Source of the DNA: Evernia prunastri
Lineage: Eukaryota > Ascomycota > Lecanoromycetes > Lecanorales > Parmeliaceae
Reading direction: 5' to 3'
Assembly (NCBI GenBank): GCA_003184365.1
Contig: NKYR01000003.1
Coordinates: forward strand, 186,001 to 250,000
DNA length: 64,000 nucleotides
The notes under the pieces are model-generated. The model had not been told where the DNA came from, did not search any database, and saw only the letters and a program-made list of their open reading frames with translations. The stretch's first letter is position 1. Each line of letters begins with the position of its first letter. The translations under genes and the position numbers were made by a program. Of the stretch, positions 1 to 10,185 are shown one piece after another.

Positions 1-1338
1 TAGGTATCAGACACAGAAAAAGGGAAAAGGGAAAAGAGAAAAGAGAAAAGAGAAAGGATGGGTTTGAATAAATTATTTTGAATGGCTCTCGGATTGGAGA
101 TCCGTTGAGCTACAGTATGTGGCACTTCTAGGCCTGGAAGCTGTTGAAACGTGAAACACACAATAATCATTCTTGACGCCAAGTTGTCATAAATCTTTAA
201 TCAATTAATTAAATAATAAATAAACAATCGTGGAGAGTAGAAATATAATATGAAGCCAAAAAATGAGATTATATATTAAAATCCAAGACTCTTGAGACTC
301 CATGTTAACTTAGAGAGCCCTGCCTGTTGGCCGAAGAGACGCCGCGAGTTAATATAAGTATCAAATGGCAAACAATCTCGGCGAGGAGAATATTAATCCC
401 TATTATCATCATTGATTTCTATTAAAGATGAGACTTTCCTTTCTTGAACCATGGTCTACGGAATGTACCCATATTAACGTTGCATAGTTTAGTTGATGAT
501 TTAAGAAGAAAGTTTTGTAAGACTGAGAAGAGAGAAGGGTTTCGACTTTCGAGGTTCTGGAGAGAGCATCTTGGAATTTGATATGATGCCTGGCACCTCG
601 CAGGTCCCGTCCTCGTCCACGCCAATGATGGTGAAAATCAATCTCATATTGAGCTTCAATGATGTGAAGTGATTGACTACCAGACTGGTGAGTGAGTGAG
701 TGAGTGAGGTGCGGTGAGTCCTGATCACTTCAACGAATCAACAATGAGCGGTGGTGGCGGTGAGGCGGTATGATTGTTTTATCTGAAACAACAGCACCGG
801 TAGAAAACACCTGAAAATTGAAATGCGGACGTTGAAGATCATCAGTCATCCCACTGTCGGCCCGAATATTGGACTAGGGCATATTTAGTTAGCATTCGCC
901 TTGCGGAACGATGCCGACAGGGCGGGAAGTTCCAAAAGATCGATCCAGTTTAGCGCTAATGATTCTTGTGCTACTGCTAATGGCAGCCTTAAAAGGTTCA
1001 GGCACTTGAGGTAGAGTAAGGTAATATCAATTATGATTCCGGTATCTACTGTATCTACACTGTATACACTGTACTCGGACCATAAAGTATGTGTGGCTTG
1101 GTGCTCGATACCGTGTTTTGTGTAAAAGTTGCCTGCAATAAAAGTCTAGAGTAAAGGAAATCCTCTGAGCATGTACTCTACTCTAACCTAGTGTATTGTA
1201 ATTTACTTCCCCAGAAAATACATTACAACAATGCCGAGCCTCAACCCCAAGTTTCATTTCTGACCTTGCCTGCTAGACATCAAATCTGCACTACTACCTT
1301 ACCCTCTATCCTACAGTCTTACCCTGTCTCAAGCGAGA
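1..1338. other. AT-rich intergenic region, no gene seen
   Basis: This 1.3-kb stretch is AT-rich with only short, incoherent reading frames. It holds a purine tract (20-57) and a GTGA microsatellite (about 688-708). The right end probably contains the promoter of the Med27-like gene. I see no family-like peptide on either strand. Confidence 0.6.
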
Positions 1339-2369
1339 ATGGCTACGAATGGACAATCCCTCGATCGAGTTCAACCGCTTGAACCGGAGGAGGACGAAGC
1401 CAGCATCATGTCCTCCCTCGCTCGCTTGCAAGAGTTGCATATTTCAGTATGGCATACCTCCTGTGTAGAGACAAAGTCCAACACACATTACTGATCGTAT
1501 GTCCCACAGCTTCGTAATCTTCGTGAAACAATTCCCAAAGTCATGCATTCCTTCCTAGTCGACCCATCCTCCCCAGACCAGCTTCACTCCAAATTTTCTC
1601 AAGCAGCAAACGGTGCCGCCCAATCAATCAAGCAGTTTACACAACTGGTAGAAGATGCTAGCACCAAAGAGGTAATGGACAAGGCCAAAGAGAGCAGGAT
1701 GAAGGACGGCGAAGGCATCACAGGGTGGAAGGTCACAGAACACGAGGATTGGCTCAATCCCAAACAAGAGGACGACAGCAACAAGAGTGATGGTGATGAG
1801 ATAGATGAGGAAGGTATAGTTGAGACTGGTGACGGTCCTAACGCTGAAGACATGAGTTCATTGCTGGAAAAATTTCGTTCCGCTCATGCGGGCGTTGAGG
1901 CTTCATTGGACGAGGATTCGAGGACAGTTACTGTAGGTCATCTGCATGGTTGCTTATATTTTGAGCTGAAACGTGCAAGGTCTATCTACCTCTACCGGCG
2001 CAATTCAAATTTGAGATTCAGCGCAATACCACCCCAGAAGGCAATGACAACTATAGCGTTGACAGCAAAAATAAATCAAAACTCCACAGAGCGGTCCTGG
2101 AGACAATCAGAGCACGGCCTAGACCAAAAGATTTGCATTATCTTCTCGTACGTCTGAAGCTAGCGTCTAGCTATCAATGACTTGCTAATCAGATTCTTAA
2201 GGAAATGCTAGCTTCGTACATGGACATCAAAGCGAGACCTTGCGTGAAATGTTCTCGCTTGCTCGACCGCAATGCCGAATTCCCAACCATCAGATCAAGA
2301 AAAAGAACCAAGCAACCTGATGGCCGATTTGCAGGCCAGTGGCTGGCTTTGCATACATCATGCGTCTGA
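1339..2369 (+). CDS. Mediator complex subunit 27-like protein (Med27)
   Basis: Four exons: 1339-1446, 1510-1932, 1980-2147 and 2193-2369, all phase 0, encode 291 aa. Introns are 63, 47 and 45 nt with GT-AG ends. The N-terminus is helical (RLQELHISQLRNLRETIP). An acidic, Ser-rich middle follows. The last exon carries the most diagnostic part: CVKCSRLLD, then a PTIRSR stretch and WLALHTSC, the Cys/His pattern of the Med27 C-terminal domain. Med27 belongs to the tail region of Mediator and helps connect activators to RNA polymerase II. The family call rests on the C-terminal pattern and the size. The gene converges with the minus-strand orphan 41 bp downstream. Confidence 0.72.
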
Positions 2370-2409
2370 GCCTACTCATCAGGCACGCCTCCAGCGGGTG
2401 CTTATGGTC

Positions 2410-2934
2410 TCAGCGTCGAGGAAACTCCCGCCTTCCATCCGCCCTCCGTATCTCAACTGGATAATGGGGTTTAGTCCTAGACCATTCAACATCACTCCAG
2501 ACATTGTCATTCGGCCTGCGGTATCTCCGAGTCGCGAAGTCGTACTTCGTCTTAGGATCTCTGCGTTGAAACTCGAATGGTCCCACGAATTCCTCGTCCT
2601 GCCGAAATAGTCTGCCACGATCGTCCCAGCGAGGGTTGTGGCTGTTAGGGTGCTGGTGCCCCCGCGTCTTCCAATTACTCCAGATGGGTCGCTCAGGCTG
2701 AGGGGTGTTCTGTTCTGCGATGAAGATATCAGGGCCTCTGTTGGTGAAGATGTCTTTCCATCTACCCCAGACACCACGATGCTTGTCATTTGGCCATACG
2801 AGTTGCCATCTGTTATCCTGCCTCCACGAACTGGTTGACCGGTGTGGTGGTCGCCCCGGGCTCCGCAGTCGGTCCGAAGAGGATGATGAATCGCTCGAAT
2901 TTGTTCGTGAACGGCGGCGCCTTTCGTACGCCAT
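2410..2934 (-). CDS. Arg/Ser-rich hypothetical protein
   Basis: An open frame of 174 aa starts at the ATG at 2934 (MAYERRRRSR). The same frame is open further upstream to an ATG at 3090, which would give 226 aa. I prefer 2934 because the extra segment looks like leader or intron sequence. The protein is basic, with a serine run (SSDSSSSSD) near the N-terminus and many Trp, Arg and Pro residues, and has no membrane segment. RS-like composition is common in RNA-binding or splicing-associated proteins, but I recognise no domain. It converges with the Med27-like gene. Function unknown. Confidence 0.5.
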   Translation of the reverse strand: MAYERRRRSRTNSSDSSSSSDRLRSPGRPPHRSTSSWRQDNRWQLVWPNDKHRGVWGRWKDIFTNRGPDIFIAEQNTPQPERPIWSNWKTRGHQHPNSHNPRWDDRGRLFRQDEEFVGPFEFQRRDPKTKYDFATRRYRRPNDNVWSDVEWSRTKPHYPVEIRRADGRREFPRR

Positions 2935-3090
2935 ACCGTGTGATGAGACTGGTGGGATATCTGGAGCACGATGGTAGTTGATGGGTGGCCTTAATATATC
3001 CCAAAATCTGATTCCCCAAACTTTGCTTTGCTCAACGGTCTGCCCCTCTGATGTTTGGACGGATACAAGGCAATCAGCCAGACCATGCAA

Positions 3091-4395
3091 CTCGTGTGCC
3101 TGGGCTCACGCGCACAGTTCGGCAAGCCTTTCTCGCGACTTATCGAAGTTTGCCCGAATTACGAAAACAAGCCTCGGGTGAGCCCCGGAGATGTGAAAAG
3201 AGGCCATCGCCATTTGCAAATTGTTTATCGTTACTTTGGTGCAGTCAGGCAAATTCGGGAGCAGCGCCCGACGAACGGACCCAGCCTTACATATTGAAGA
3301 AAACTTCCAAAGCCTAGAGTAGATCTATTCAAACTCGCTCACAAGAGCTCCATTGCCCAAACAGAATCTCCTCTCAAACCTCGACGTATGCGCGATATAC
3401 TCTTGGTGGTACATCGCCGGTTGAGCTCTCCGTTGCATTGCTCCCGTGAAAAAAACATTCTCTCAAATTAATCGCAACGAAGGTTGACGATGACATTACA
3501 AGACGCTTTCTACCAGTGCGCTAGCCAAGATGTTCTGCATCTTCAGAGACCTTGACTACTTTGATTACAAGGAACCACCGTCTGACCAACCCACCCCTCC
3601 AGAACTTCGATCCTATCCTTCCCTACCTCATTTTGATATCAATTGCCTTACTTTATTTCCAGCTCGTTCGCCCACCCACCATGTCTCCCCTTCCCAATAC
3701 TTTTCATTCCTCACCACCGCGTCAAGTCTCCCAACTCCTTTACCGGCCCAGCTTCACCACTCCGTTCAGCACGACCCTCTTATTATGTATGTTACGGGTG
3801 AATCTATGGGCTTCGACCCGTTTCGTCGACCGGTGTGTCTTGAACTCGCAACCCATGCAGCATGGCTTGTTGCACGACCTCGTCGGGCTTGAGGTTCAAC
3901 CGAACCAGTCGACCTGGTACTTGGGTCTGAGGTTTTGACTATGTCTCATTGCATAACGCCATTATGCTATGCCGTGATCCAACCCCTTACTCATATCAAA
4001 ACTCACACTCAGAACCCATCGAGCACACCCTCCACCGCCATGGCCACCGACGCAGAAGAAGCCTACAAGCCAGCGCGGTACTGCGGGTCGCGCTCTGATT
4101 CGAAGTGCGCATGGAGAAAGCGGAAATGGCGAATCGAGGTAGCGGGACTTATGGTGTGTTGAATTGAGCTCACGGTTGGTGTGGTTTTGGGTGGTACGCT
4201 AGGATGGTCAGGAGGGGGGTGGGTTCCTTCTCCTGGTGGAGATGATCGACATGATTCTTGGTGTTTTGTATGCTGGGTCAGATTCGGATTCGGATTCGAA
4301 TTCGGGATCGAGTTTCTCTATTTAGTCTCGTTCGTGCGGGGGATGGGCAACGGGAGGGATTGGGAGGGAGAGCAATAAGAGAGGGAGAGGGGGTA

Positions 4396-4458
<63 letters not shown>

Positions 4459-5848
4459 CAGAGAGTGTGTGTCTGTGTGTGAGGGAGAGCAACCTCGCCA
4501 TAGACGGTGTAGCTTGGTTTTTTCCCATCGGACGTCGGATGGCAGGGTGGATTGGTCTTTATAATTAGAGAAACACCAAATTCCTTACTGGATTGCTTAC
4601 AACAAATTTACTTGCAGAAAGCTTGCTGTGAAAACAACTGCCGCTCCCTCGAGGGCGCTCTTCTTGTTTCTGTTTCCTGTCTCCGTACCCCACCTTGATC
4701 GTGTCGTCCGTGATGAAACAGATCTTTCTGAACGAGTGATTTCTGCACAGCTTGAAGTGTGGGTGAAAAGTGCTTGGTTGTGTACGGGGAGGGGAGAAGG
4801 GCAGTTCATCTTTGATAGATAAAAGGGAACTTCAGAACGCTCTACCAAACCATTTCCCCCCCCCCCTCAAACTCAAAATTGGGTTTATGCAAGAGCTTTG
4901 TAGAAGTCAAGCAGATATTCGGAATCACGCATTGAATATCTCGCATCAGACTAAGGTAAAGTACGTGCAAAATGAAAAACGTTAGGGTGAAAAAAGGGGG
5001 GTTGGCAAATCGCCAAGCGAACAGGGGCGAGGGTTTATATCAACACCACCTTGGTGAGGGACTACTGCGCCAGAAGACTCTTGTTGAGGGGAGAAAGCCT
5101 TGGGGGGAAAAGTGGAACGATGTGTTGTTCGCTTCCATAGCACAGATCGTCGCGCGGCCTGGAGAGAATTTGGAAGTAGGGCGAGTGAGGCGAAGAGAGA
5201 GAGAAAGAGAGAGAGATTCAGTGGCCGAGTTTGGCGGAAGAGGAAATACCTTGGCCTCGTCTTGTGTTTTCTCGAGTAGCGGACGAGCAAAAGGAAGGAA
5301 GGGGAAAAAAAAAAAGATCAAAAAGATGTTTCTGCGTAAAGCAGAGATGTGTTCCAAAGATTTTTCGCCTTCTTCTTGGTTTGTATTACGTACCAGGTCA
5401 GCGTCGAACGGAGCCCCAGCAGCGCTATAGGCAGTGCGAAGACGCTAGCATGTGTGCCAGAACCCCCCCCCCCCAACATTGTGCCGGCCAAGGCTACTCG
5501 ATGGAATTGTTTGTCCTATTTCAATATATACCCGTAAAATATTCAAAGTATAGGAGAACCTCCTACACATTGACTGATGAAGAGCCTCGCCTTTAAAAAA
5601 CGCGTAAGCAATAACACTTCAAGGGTAGCGGTCGCCATCATGGCATACGCAACACCCACGTACATTCATACAAGCATTCTTCCACGCTTGTCATTATCCT
5701 GCCGGCCTATCTTCAGTCATTATCATGGTAAGTCTTTCTTCAATCGCGTTGCCAACAGGGCTCTTACCTTCCAGATCGCGCCTTCGACCACAACAGCGCA
5801 TCTTCCGCTCGGCTTCCCTCAGCAACCTTCAACATCACGAGTAACCTG
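3091..5848. other. Long intergenic region with pyrimidine-rich stretches; one possible tiny gene
   Basis: No coherent gene was found in 2.7 kb. A C/T-rich stretch (about 3590-3790) looks like a fungal promoter or 5' leader. An ATG at 4040 opens a 40-codon frame (MATDAEEAYKPARYCGSRSD...) ending at 4162. It has Kozak-like context and could be a first exon or a very small gene, but nothing downstream continues it convincingly. Microsatellites occur at 4395-4481 and 5193-5217. A run of ten or more C lies near 5462. Confidence 0.4.
4395..4481. repeat. (GT)n(GA)n compound microsatellite
   Basis: A run of GT dinucleotides passes directly into a longer GA run with a few interruptions, then ends in further GT repeats. 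It lies in non-coding DNA. Confidence 0.9.
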
Positions 5849-6867
5849 CTACGCTTCCCAGCCCTCGATATCAAATCGGAAAGTGCGATCGCGATCCGGT
5901 GCCGCCGTGGCTTTGCCAATCGCATCATACAATGTCCTCTCCACGAAAGTCACTCGACCCTGACGGCCCACGAGCACAATGGTCTGCTTCTGCGTCCCAT
6001 ACAAACTGTCAAGGTCATCTCTCGTCTCTGACACTTCCGCCGTGTTTTCGACATGGACACGCTGATCACCTTGAGCAGCAGCCAGATCTTCGGCTCTTGA
6101 TCCCTCCGCGCCCTCACCTCCGATCGCCGGTATGAAGATGCTCTTGCGCAGTTCCCGCACGTAGCTATCCCATGGATAATCTTTGGGCTTCCTAGGCAAC
6201 ATGTCGTCGTCCAAGATGCGGAACAAGTGTTCGATGAGATCGCTTTGTGAATTCTGCTCTGAGAGATCACGCTTGATCGCGGAGGACAAGAGCGCTTCCC
6301 CTCTGAGCACCTTTGGCCAGGACCTGTCCCCAAAAGCTGCATTGCTCAGCCCGATTGTTTCACCTTTGTCGTTGGCAATCCAGGCAGTGTCCTCTACATT
6401 TGGTGTGCGATTTGATATGACCGCAAGCGCCTCTCCAACCTTACCGCAGACAAGACTAAAGCCACCGACACCCTTCAACCCATCATCCTCCACGAGATCG
6501 TGAATGAATTCTTTGGTGCCATCAGAGCTGTGAGGAGCTTGTGTCAAGAATGCATTGACCATGGCCCCCCTGCTCCGGGCTTCAGGCTTGATGACGCCTT
6601 CTTCTCGAAAGTTGGTCAAGACTGCGATGCGACCTTGTTTGGTGATGCCGAGCCACGTGCCTTGCTCCTTACGTTGGAGATCACGGCCACCGAGGACGTT
6701 CTCGTTGGGCGAGACCCACCAGTTGGCTGGCGCTGTCGGACGGGTAAGAAACTCCTGATTTGGTCTCAGCTAATGGAGAGGCCAGGCATCGCTCGGCATA
6801 CATCACGGTTGTTGATCAAGATTAAAGCATAGCTCGGATGTGCAGTGGAAAAAAGAGCGATGCACAT
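5849..6867 (-). CDS. TANGO2 / NRDE-family protein
   Basis: Two exons: 6867-6802 (22 codons) and 6754-5849, with a 47-nt intron at 6755-6801, encode 323 aa. The start MCIALFSTAHPSYALILINN is followed by R-D | E-F-L at the junction. Splicing therefore rebuilds the N-R-D-E motif that names the NRDE family. Further family signs are a GGRDLQ segment, FVERTLYDAIGK near the end, and a closing F-DIEGWE motif. TANGO2 homologues were linked to Golgi organisation in insect cells. They have also been connected with lipid and heme handling and are often mitochondrial or cytosolic. The exact role in fungi is not settled. The call is strong because family residues continue directly across the intron. Confidence 0.88.
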
Positions 6868-7806
6868 CCTTGCAGCCGTCGTGCCAGCTCACAAAGCAGA
6901 ACGCAGCAAACGCCGCTACAAGTGAGGAGAGAATGGAGCGAGTATGCCAATATCAGAAGCTGGCGAGATGCGGGAACTAGAAAATGTCAGGAATATCAAG
7001 CTACGGGAGAAGTATTGATCAAGCGGGATAAACGGGCACGATGTTCACGACTTCGCAGGAACACAAAGGAGGTCGTTGTGGTCGTCTAATTTACGGTAGT
7101 GTCAAGGATGCAAGGTCAGGGAACTCTCGTTCGATATATCGAAGTCCAAAATTCCAAGAAGCAATCTTTGCTCACGCATCCATTTGCATGAGATGCCCTG
7201 ATGTCCTTGGAGCCAAGCCGGAGAAGAGCGGCAAATCGGGCGTCAAGAGCGGCTCTTCTTCGGTGACCCCCCAAAGGGGCAGCGGAACCTGATTGCACCC
7301 AAGCTACTAAACATTTAGGTATTTCGTAACTGCCTAACAAGTACTGGAGTTTTGTCTTTTCATTGGAGGAAGAGAAAGAATCCTTTGGAAGAACGATCAT
7401 ATACGTTTATGGAAGAGGCTGTTTGGAGGGCAGTCATTTTCGGCCAATGTTGACAGCAGTGGTTTACTCTAAATCCTTGCTCAGTATCTACGGAATCTTA
7501 CGTACTTTACAGATCAAGTACTCGGATATTTCTCGAACGATCAAAGGGTGCATAGCTCGTCTGCATGCAGATTTGGAGAGGAATCTCGTTCATGATTCAG
7601 GATCACCGAGATGATTCCTTGTAGCAATACATAGTGATACATACTCTAGTACTCAGGATTTCGAGCAAAGCCAAAGTGATCAATAAGGTAAGGTAGGTAC
7701 ATGATGTCCATAGATCTAGGTAAAGTAAAGTGAAGTAAAGTGGAGTAAAGTGGAGTAAAGTGGAGTAAAACGAAGGCCTCTTTCTTTTCCCCTTCAGTCC
7801 TACGAG
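6868..7806. other. Intergenic region, no gene seen
   Basis: Contains short frames only. A tandem of a roughly 10-bp unit rich in GTAAAGTGG lies at 7720-7770, just before the MITE. Confidence 0.5.
7720..7770. repeat. Short tandem repeat, unit about GTGGAGTAAA
   Basis: Four to five imperfect units in tandem. They share GTAAAGT with the inner end of the adjacent MITE terminal repeat. Confidence 0.75.
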
Positions 7807-8843
7807 TACTCGTGTCTACCCGGAAGTGCACTTTACCCAGAAGTGCACGATTAGGGCTAGGGCACAGCGCCGCAAATTAGAAAATGTCCATCTATCTATA
7901 TTATACACTATTCTATAAATATTCCGCATTATTATACTATTATATACTGAACTTATAACATCGTTATACTAAAATATTTTACTTACGCTGTCTAGATATA
8001 TATATAATAATGAACAGAATTTGCGGTGATAAGCCCTAGCCCTAATCGTGCACTTCCAGGTAAAGTTTGCCTCCTTCGCGCCGGCGTCCTACCTTAGTCC
8101 CAAAGGCTAACAAGTTAGCGCTGGAACTAAGCTCAAAAAAGTCTAGATCGCTTCGCGGACTTTTGTTGTAGGACGCCTGCTCCAGAAACCCCGTTTTTAT
8201 CCAAAACGAGCTTCGTGTCAACAAATTTTTGAATCAATCACAGATCCATCAATTCTCATCAAAACCACTTAGAAATATATACTACGACGCGTAGAATTAT
8301 ATAGCGAATTCGTTAGTAACAAAATCTAACTCCCTACGGCAATATCCCGCGTTGTATACCTTACTAACCTTCGAGGACAGTTGACACCAGACCTATTACG
8401 TTCCCTATCTAAATGACCTAACCAACGGGTTACCTCTTTCCGGCAACGGGTCTCGGCGCTAGATTTCCTATCTCTCAGCGTCCGAGACCCTCCAAACACG
8501 GCATTCAAATCGAATTATCAATGATAGAAAGGGGGGGAGCATGTTGATCAAAAGTCCTAAACATGCCAAGACTTTTCGGATCCGGACCCGGACCCGGACC
8601 CGATAGCCAAACTTGGGCCATCTTCCGAATATTACTATAAATTTCAGTATTCTAACTAGGGCAGTCGATTTTCGCTGTAGGCTTGGCATATTTAGAATAG
8701 AATACAAGAAACAGGGGGTTTTTGGTGCAGACCCCCTGCGGGGACCGACTCACTATGCAGCTAAAAATTAAAGTCACGGTCTAAGCAGGGGGTCGAAAGC
8801 TAATGGAGACAAGGTAAAGTGCACTTCCGGGTAGACACGAGTA
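7807..8843. mobile_element. Mariner/Tc1-like MITE with TA ends, interrupted by the 746-bp element
   Basis: A perfect 31-bp inverted repeat joins 7807-7837 and 8813-8843, each arm ending in TA. If the inserted 746-bp element and one copy of its 8-bp duplication are left out, the arms extend to about 55 bp with two mismatches, as far as TTAGGGCTAGGGC at 7851-7863 and its complement at about 8031-8043. The original element would then be about 280 bp with an AT-rich core (7870-8025) and no coding capacity. Long terminal inverted repeats, TA flanks and small size fit a non-autonomous Tc1/mariner-type element. The superfamily is inferred from the TA dinucleotide only. Confidence 0.75.
8067..8812. 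mobile_element. 746-bp non-coding transposable element, copy 1
   Basis: This block is repeated at 47766-48511 with one visible difference (C near 8332 versus A near 48031). It begins TTGCCTCC and ends GGAGACAA, so its ends form a short imperfect inverted repeat. It is flanked by direct GGTAAAGT (8059-8066 and 8813-8820), an 8-bp target duplication. An 8-9 bp duplication is typical of hAT or Mutator-like transposons, which makes this a likely non-autonomous member. Two short minus-strand frames inside it resemble no protein. It contains a GGACCC triplication (8580-8600) and a GGGGGTTTTT...ACCCCCTG hairpin. Confidence 0.85.
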
Positions 8844-8996
8844 TGACCAAGTCATCTGATCGTTATCGATAAAGAGCTTTTACTTTAATGTAAGGCACCC
8901 ACTCACTCATCAGCTGTTCCTACACCTTTCTCCCATTCTTCTCCCTTCATTGATACTCATCCCACTCCTCCCTCACATTCAATTGTACGTGAAATC

Positions 8997-10185
8997 ATGG
9001 GTCTGTTTGATATCATCCCAAATCTCCTTTCGTAAGTCAGGCATCATACATCAAACATCAAATATGAAGCATCCGATAATGCCCCACCTTCCCCCATCTT
9101 GCACCGCCAAAGCTTCCATCACCGCTCAATCAAATCATTGCGCTGATACTCACTTACTAGCTCCATCATCACTATCCTCTTTCCAATCTTCGCCTCCTAC
9201 AAGGCCCTTCGCACCTCAGATCCTGCCCAATTGACACCATGGCTCATGTATTGGGTGGTCTTCTCCTGCTTCTCCCTTGTTGAGAGCTGGACATGGTTCG
9301 TCCTTGCATGGTAAGTGTCTATTCTATCCCTCCCTCTCCGTTTCTCGGGTTTCCAACTATTCTGCTACATCTGGACATCCGTTGAAAATAGTTAGGCTAC
9401 CCTTCTACTCTTCCATCCGTCTTCTCCTCCTCTGCTACCTTGTCCTTCCCCAAACTCAAGGCGCCAAGCTCATCTACCAAACCCATATTCACCCATTCCT
9501 TGCCCACCATGAACACGACATCGATAACCTTATCATCTCCGTCCATGATCGTGCCAGATCCGCAGGTCTCGCATACCTCAAGCGCGCAATCGAATTCGTC
9601 AAGGAGAACCTACTGGGAATCCAACCAAAAGCGAGGCCGGAGACTCCGCCAGGCCAGGGAGGGAATTATGCGCAGAGTTTGTTATCCAGATTCAACTTGC
9701 CCAGTGCGCGGGACGGATTGGCTGCGCCGGCAGGCGATTTCTATGGGCTCCTAAATGCGGCGCTGGGAACAGCAAATGCTAGGAGCGGCACAAGCAGTAG
9801 GGAACTGCAGGTGGAAGACCTTAGTCAATCCGGCACACTGGTTCCGCAGGGCATGACATCTGCTTCGGAGAAAATGACCTTCTTGTCCACGCAGCGCGAG
9901 AGGCTGCGGGTGCTATTGAGTGCCTTGGATAAGGAAGCGAGTGATTTGGGTCCCGAGGCAGCGATTGAGAAGGATGTGGACAAGAGAATGTTGGGTGACC
10001 AGCTAGGAGAGGGTCTCAGGAAGAGCAAGAGCGAAGCAGAGTTCGAAGAGATTGGGAACGATGACTTGAAGGGAGAGGGAGCAAAGCCGCAAGCGAGCGC
10101 TTGGATGCCGTGGGCTTGGGGCGCAAAGGGCGAGCATGTGAACGTGGCCAAAGGCAGGACCAGTGGAGTTGACGCTGGTACTTGA
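8997..10185 (+). CDS. REEP/YOP1 (TB2/DP1/HVA22) family ER-shaping protein
   Basis: Three exons: 8997-9031, 9161-9310 and 9396-10185, with introns of 129 and 85 nt, encode 324 aa. The spliced N-terminus reads MGLFDIIPNLLSSIITILFP and continues with FASYKALRTSDPAQLTPWL, YWVVFSC, VESWTWF and YLVLPQTQGAKLIYQ. These are the hallmark stretches of the TB2/DP1/HVA22 domain with its two hydrophobic hairpins, about residues 5-120. Family members curve tubular ER membranes and bind reticulons. Yeast Yop1 is about 180 aa. Here roughly 180 residues of low-complexity, charged sequence follow the domain, so this is closer to the long REEP/HVA22-like fungal paralogues than to Yop1 itself. Confidence 0.88.

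Noticed and set aside
3530..3938. Overlapping plus frames of 120-128 codons
   Set aside because: Pyrimidine-rich leader-like DNA; the two frames give unrelated Pro/Ser/Leu-rich peptides.
5641..5963. Possible short plus-strand gene starting MAYATPTYIHTSI
   Set aside because: It runs antisense into the well-supported TANGO2 exon, and no splice choice gives a continued protein.
7851..7863. TTAGGGCTAGGGC, telomere-like motif, also near 48534
   Set aside because: It belongs to the MITE terminal repeat at the first site and is a single short match at the second. There is no (TTAGGG)n array.
8326..8707. Two short minus-strand frames conserved in both 746-bp copies
   Set aside because: Conservation only reflects near identity of the copies. 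The peptides are low-complexity (VRVRVRIRK) and family-free.
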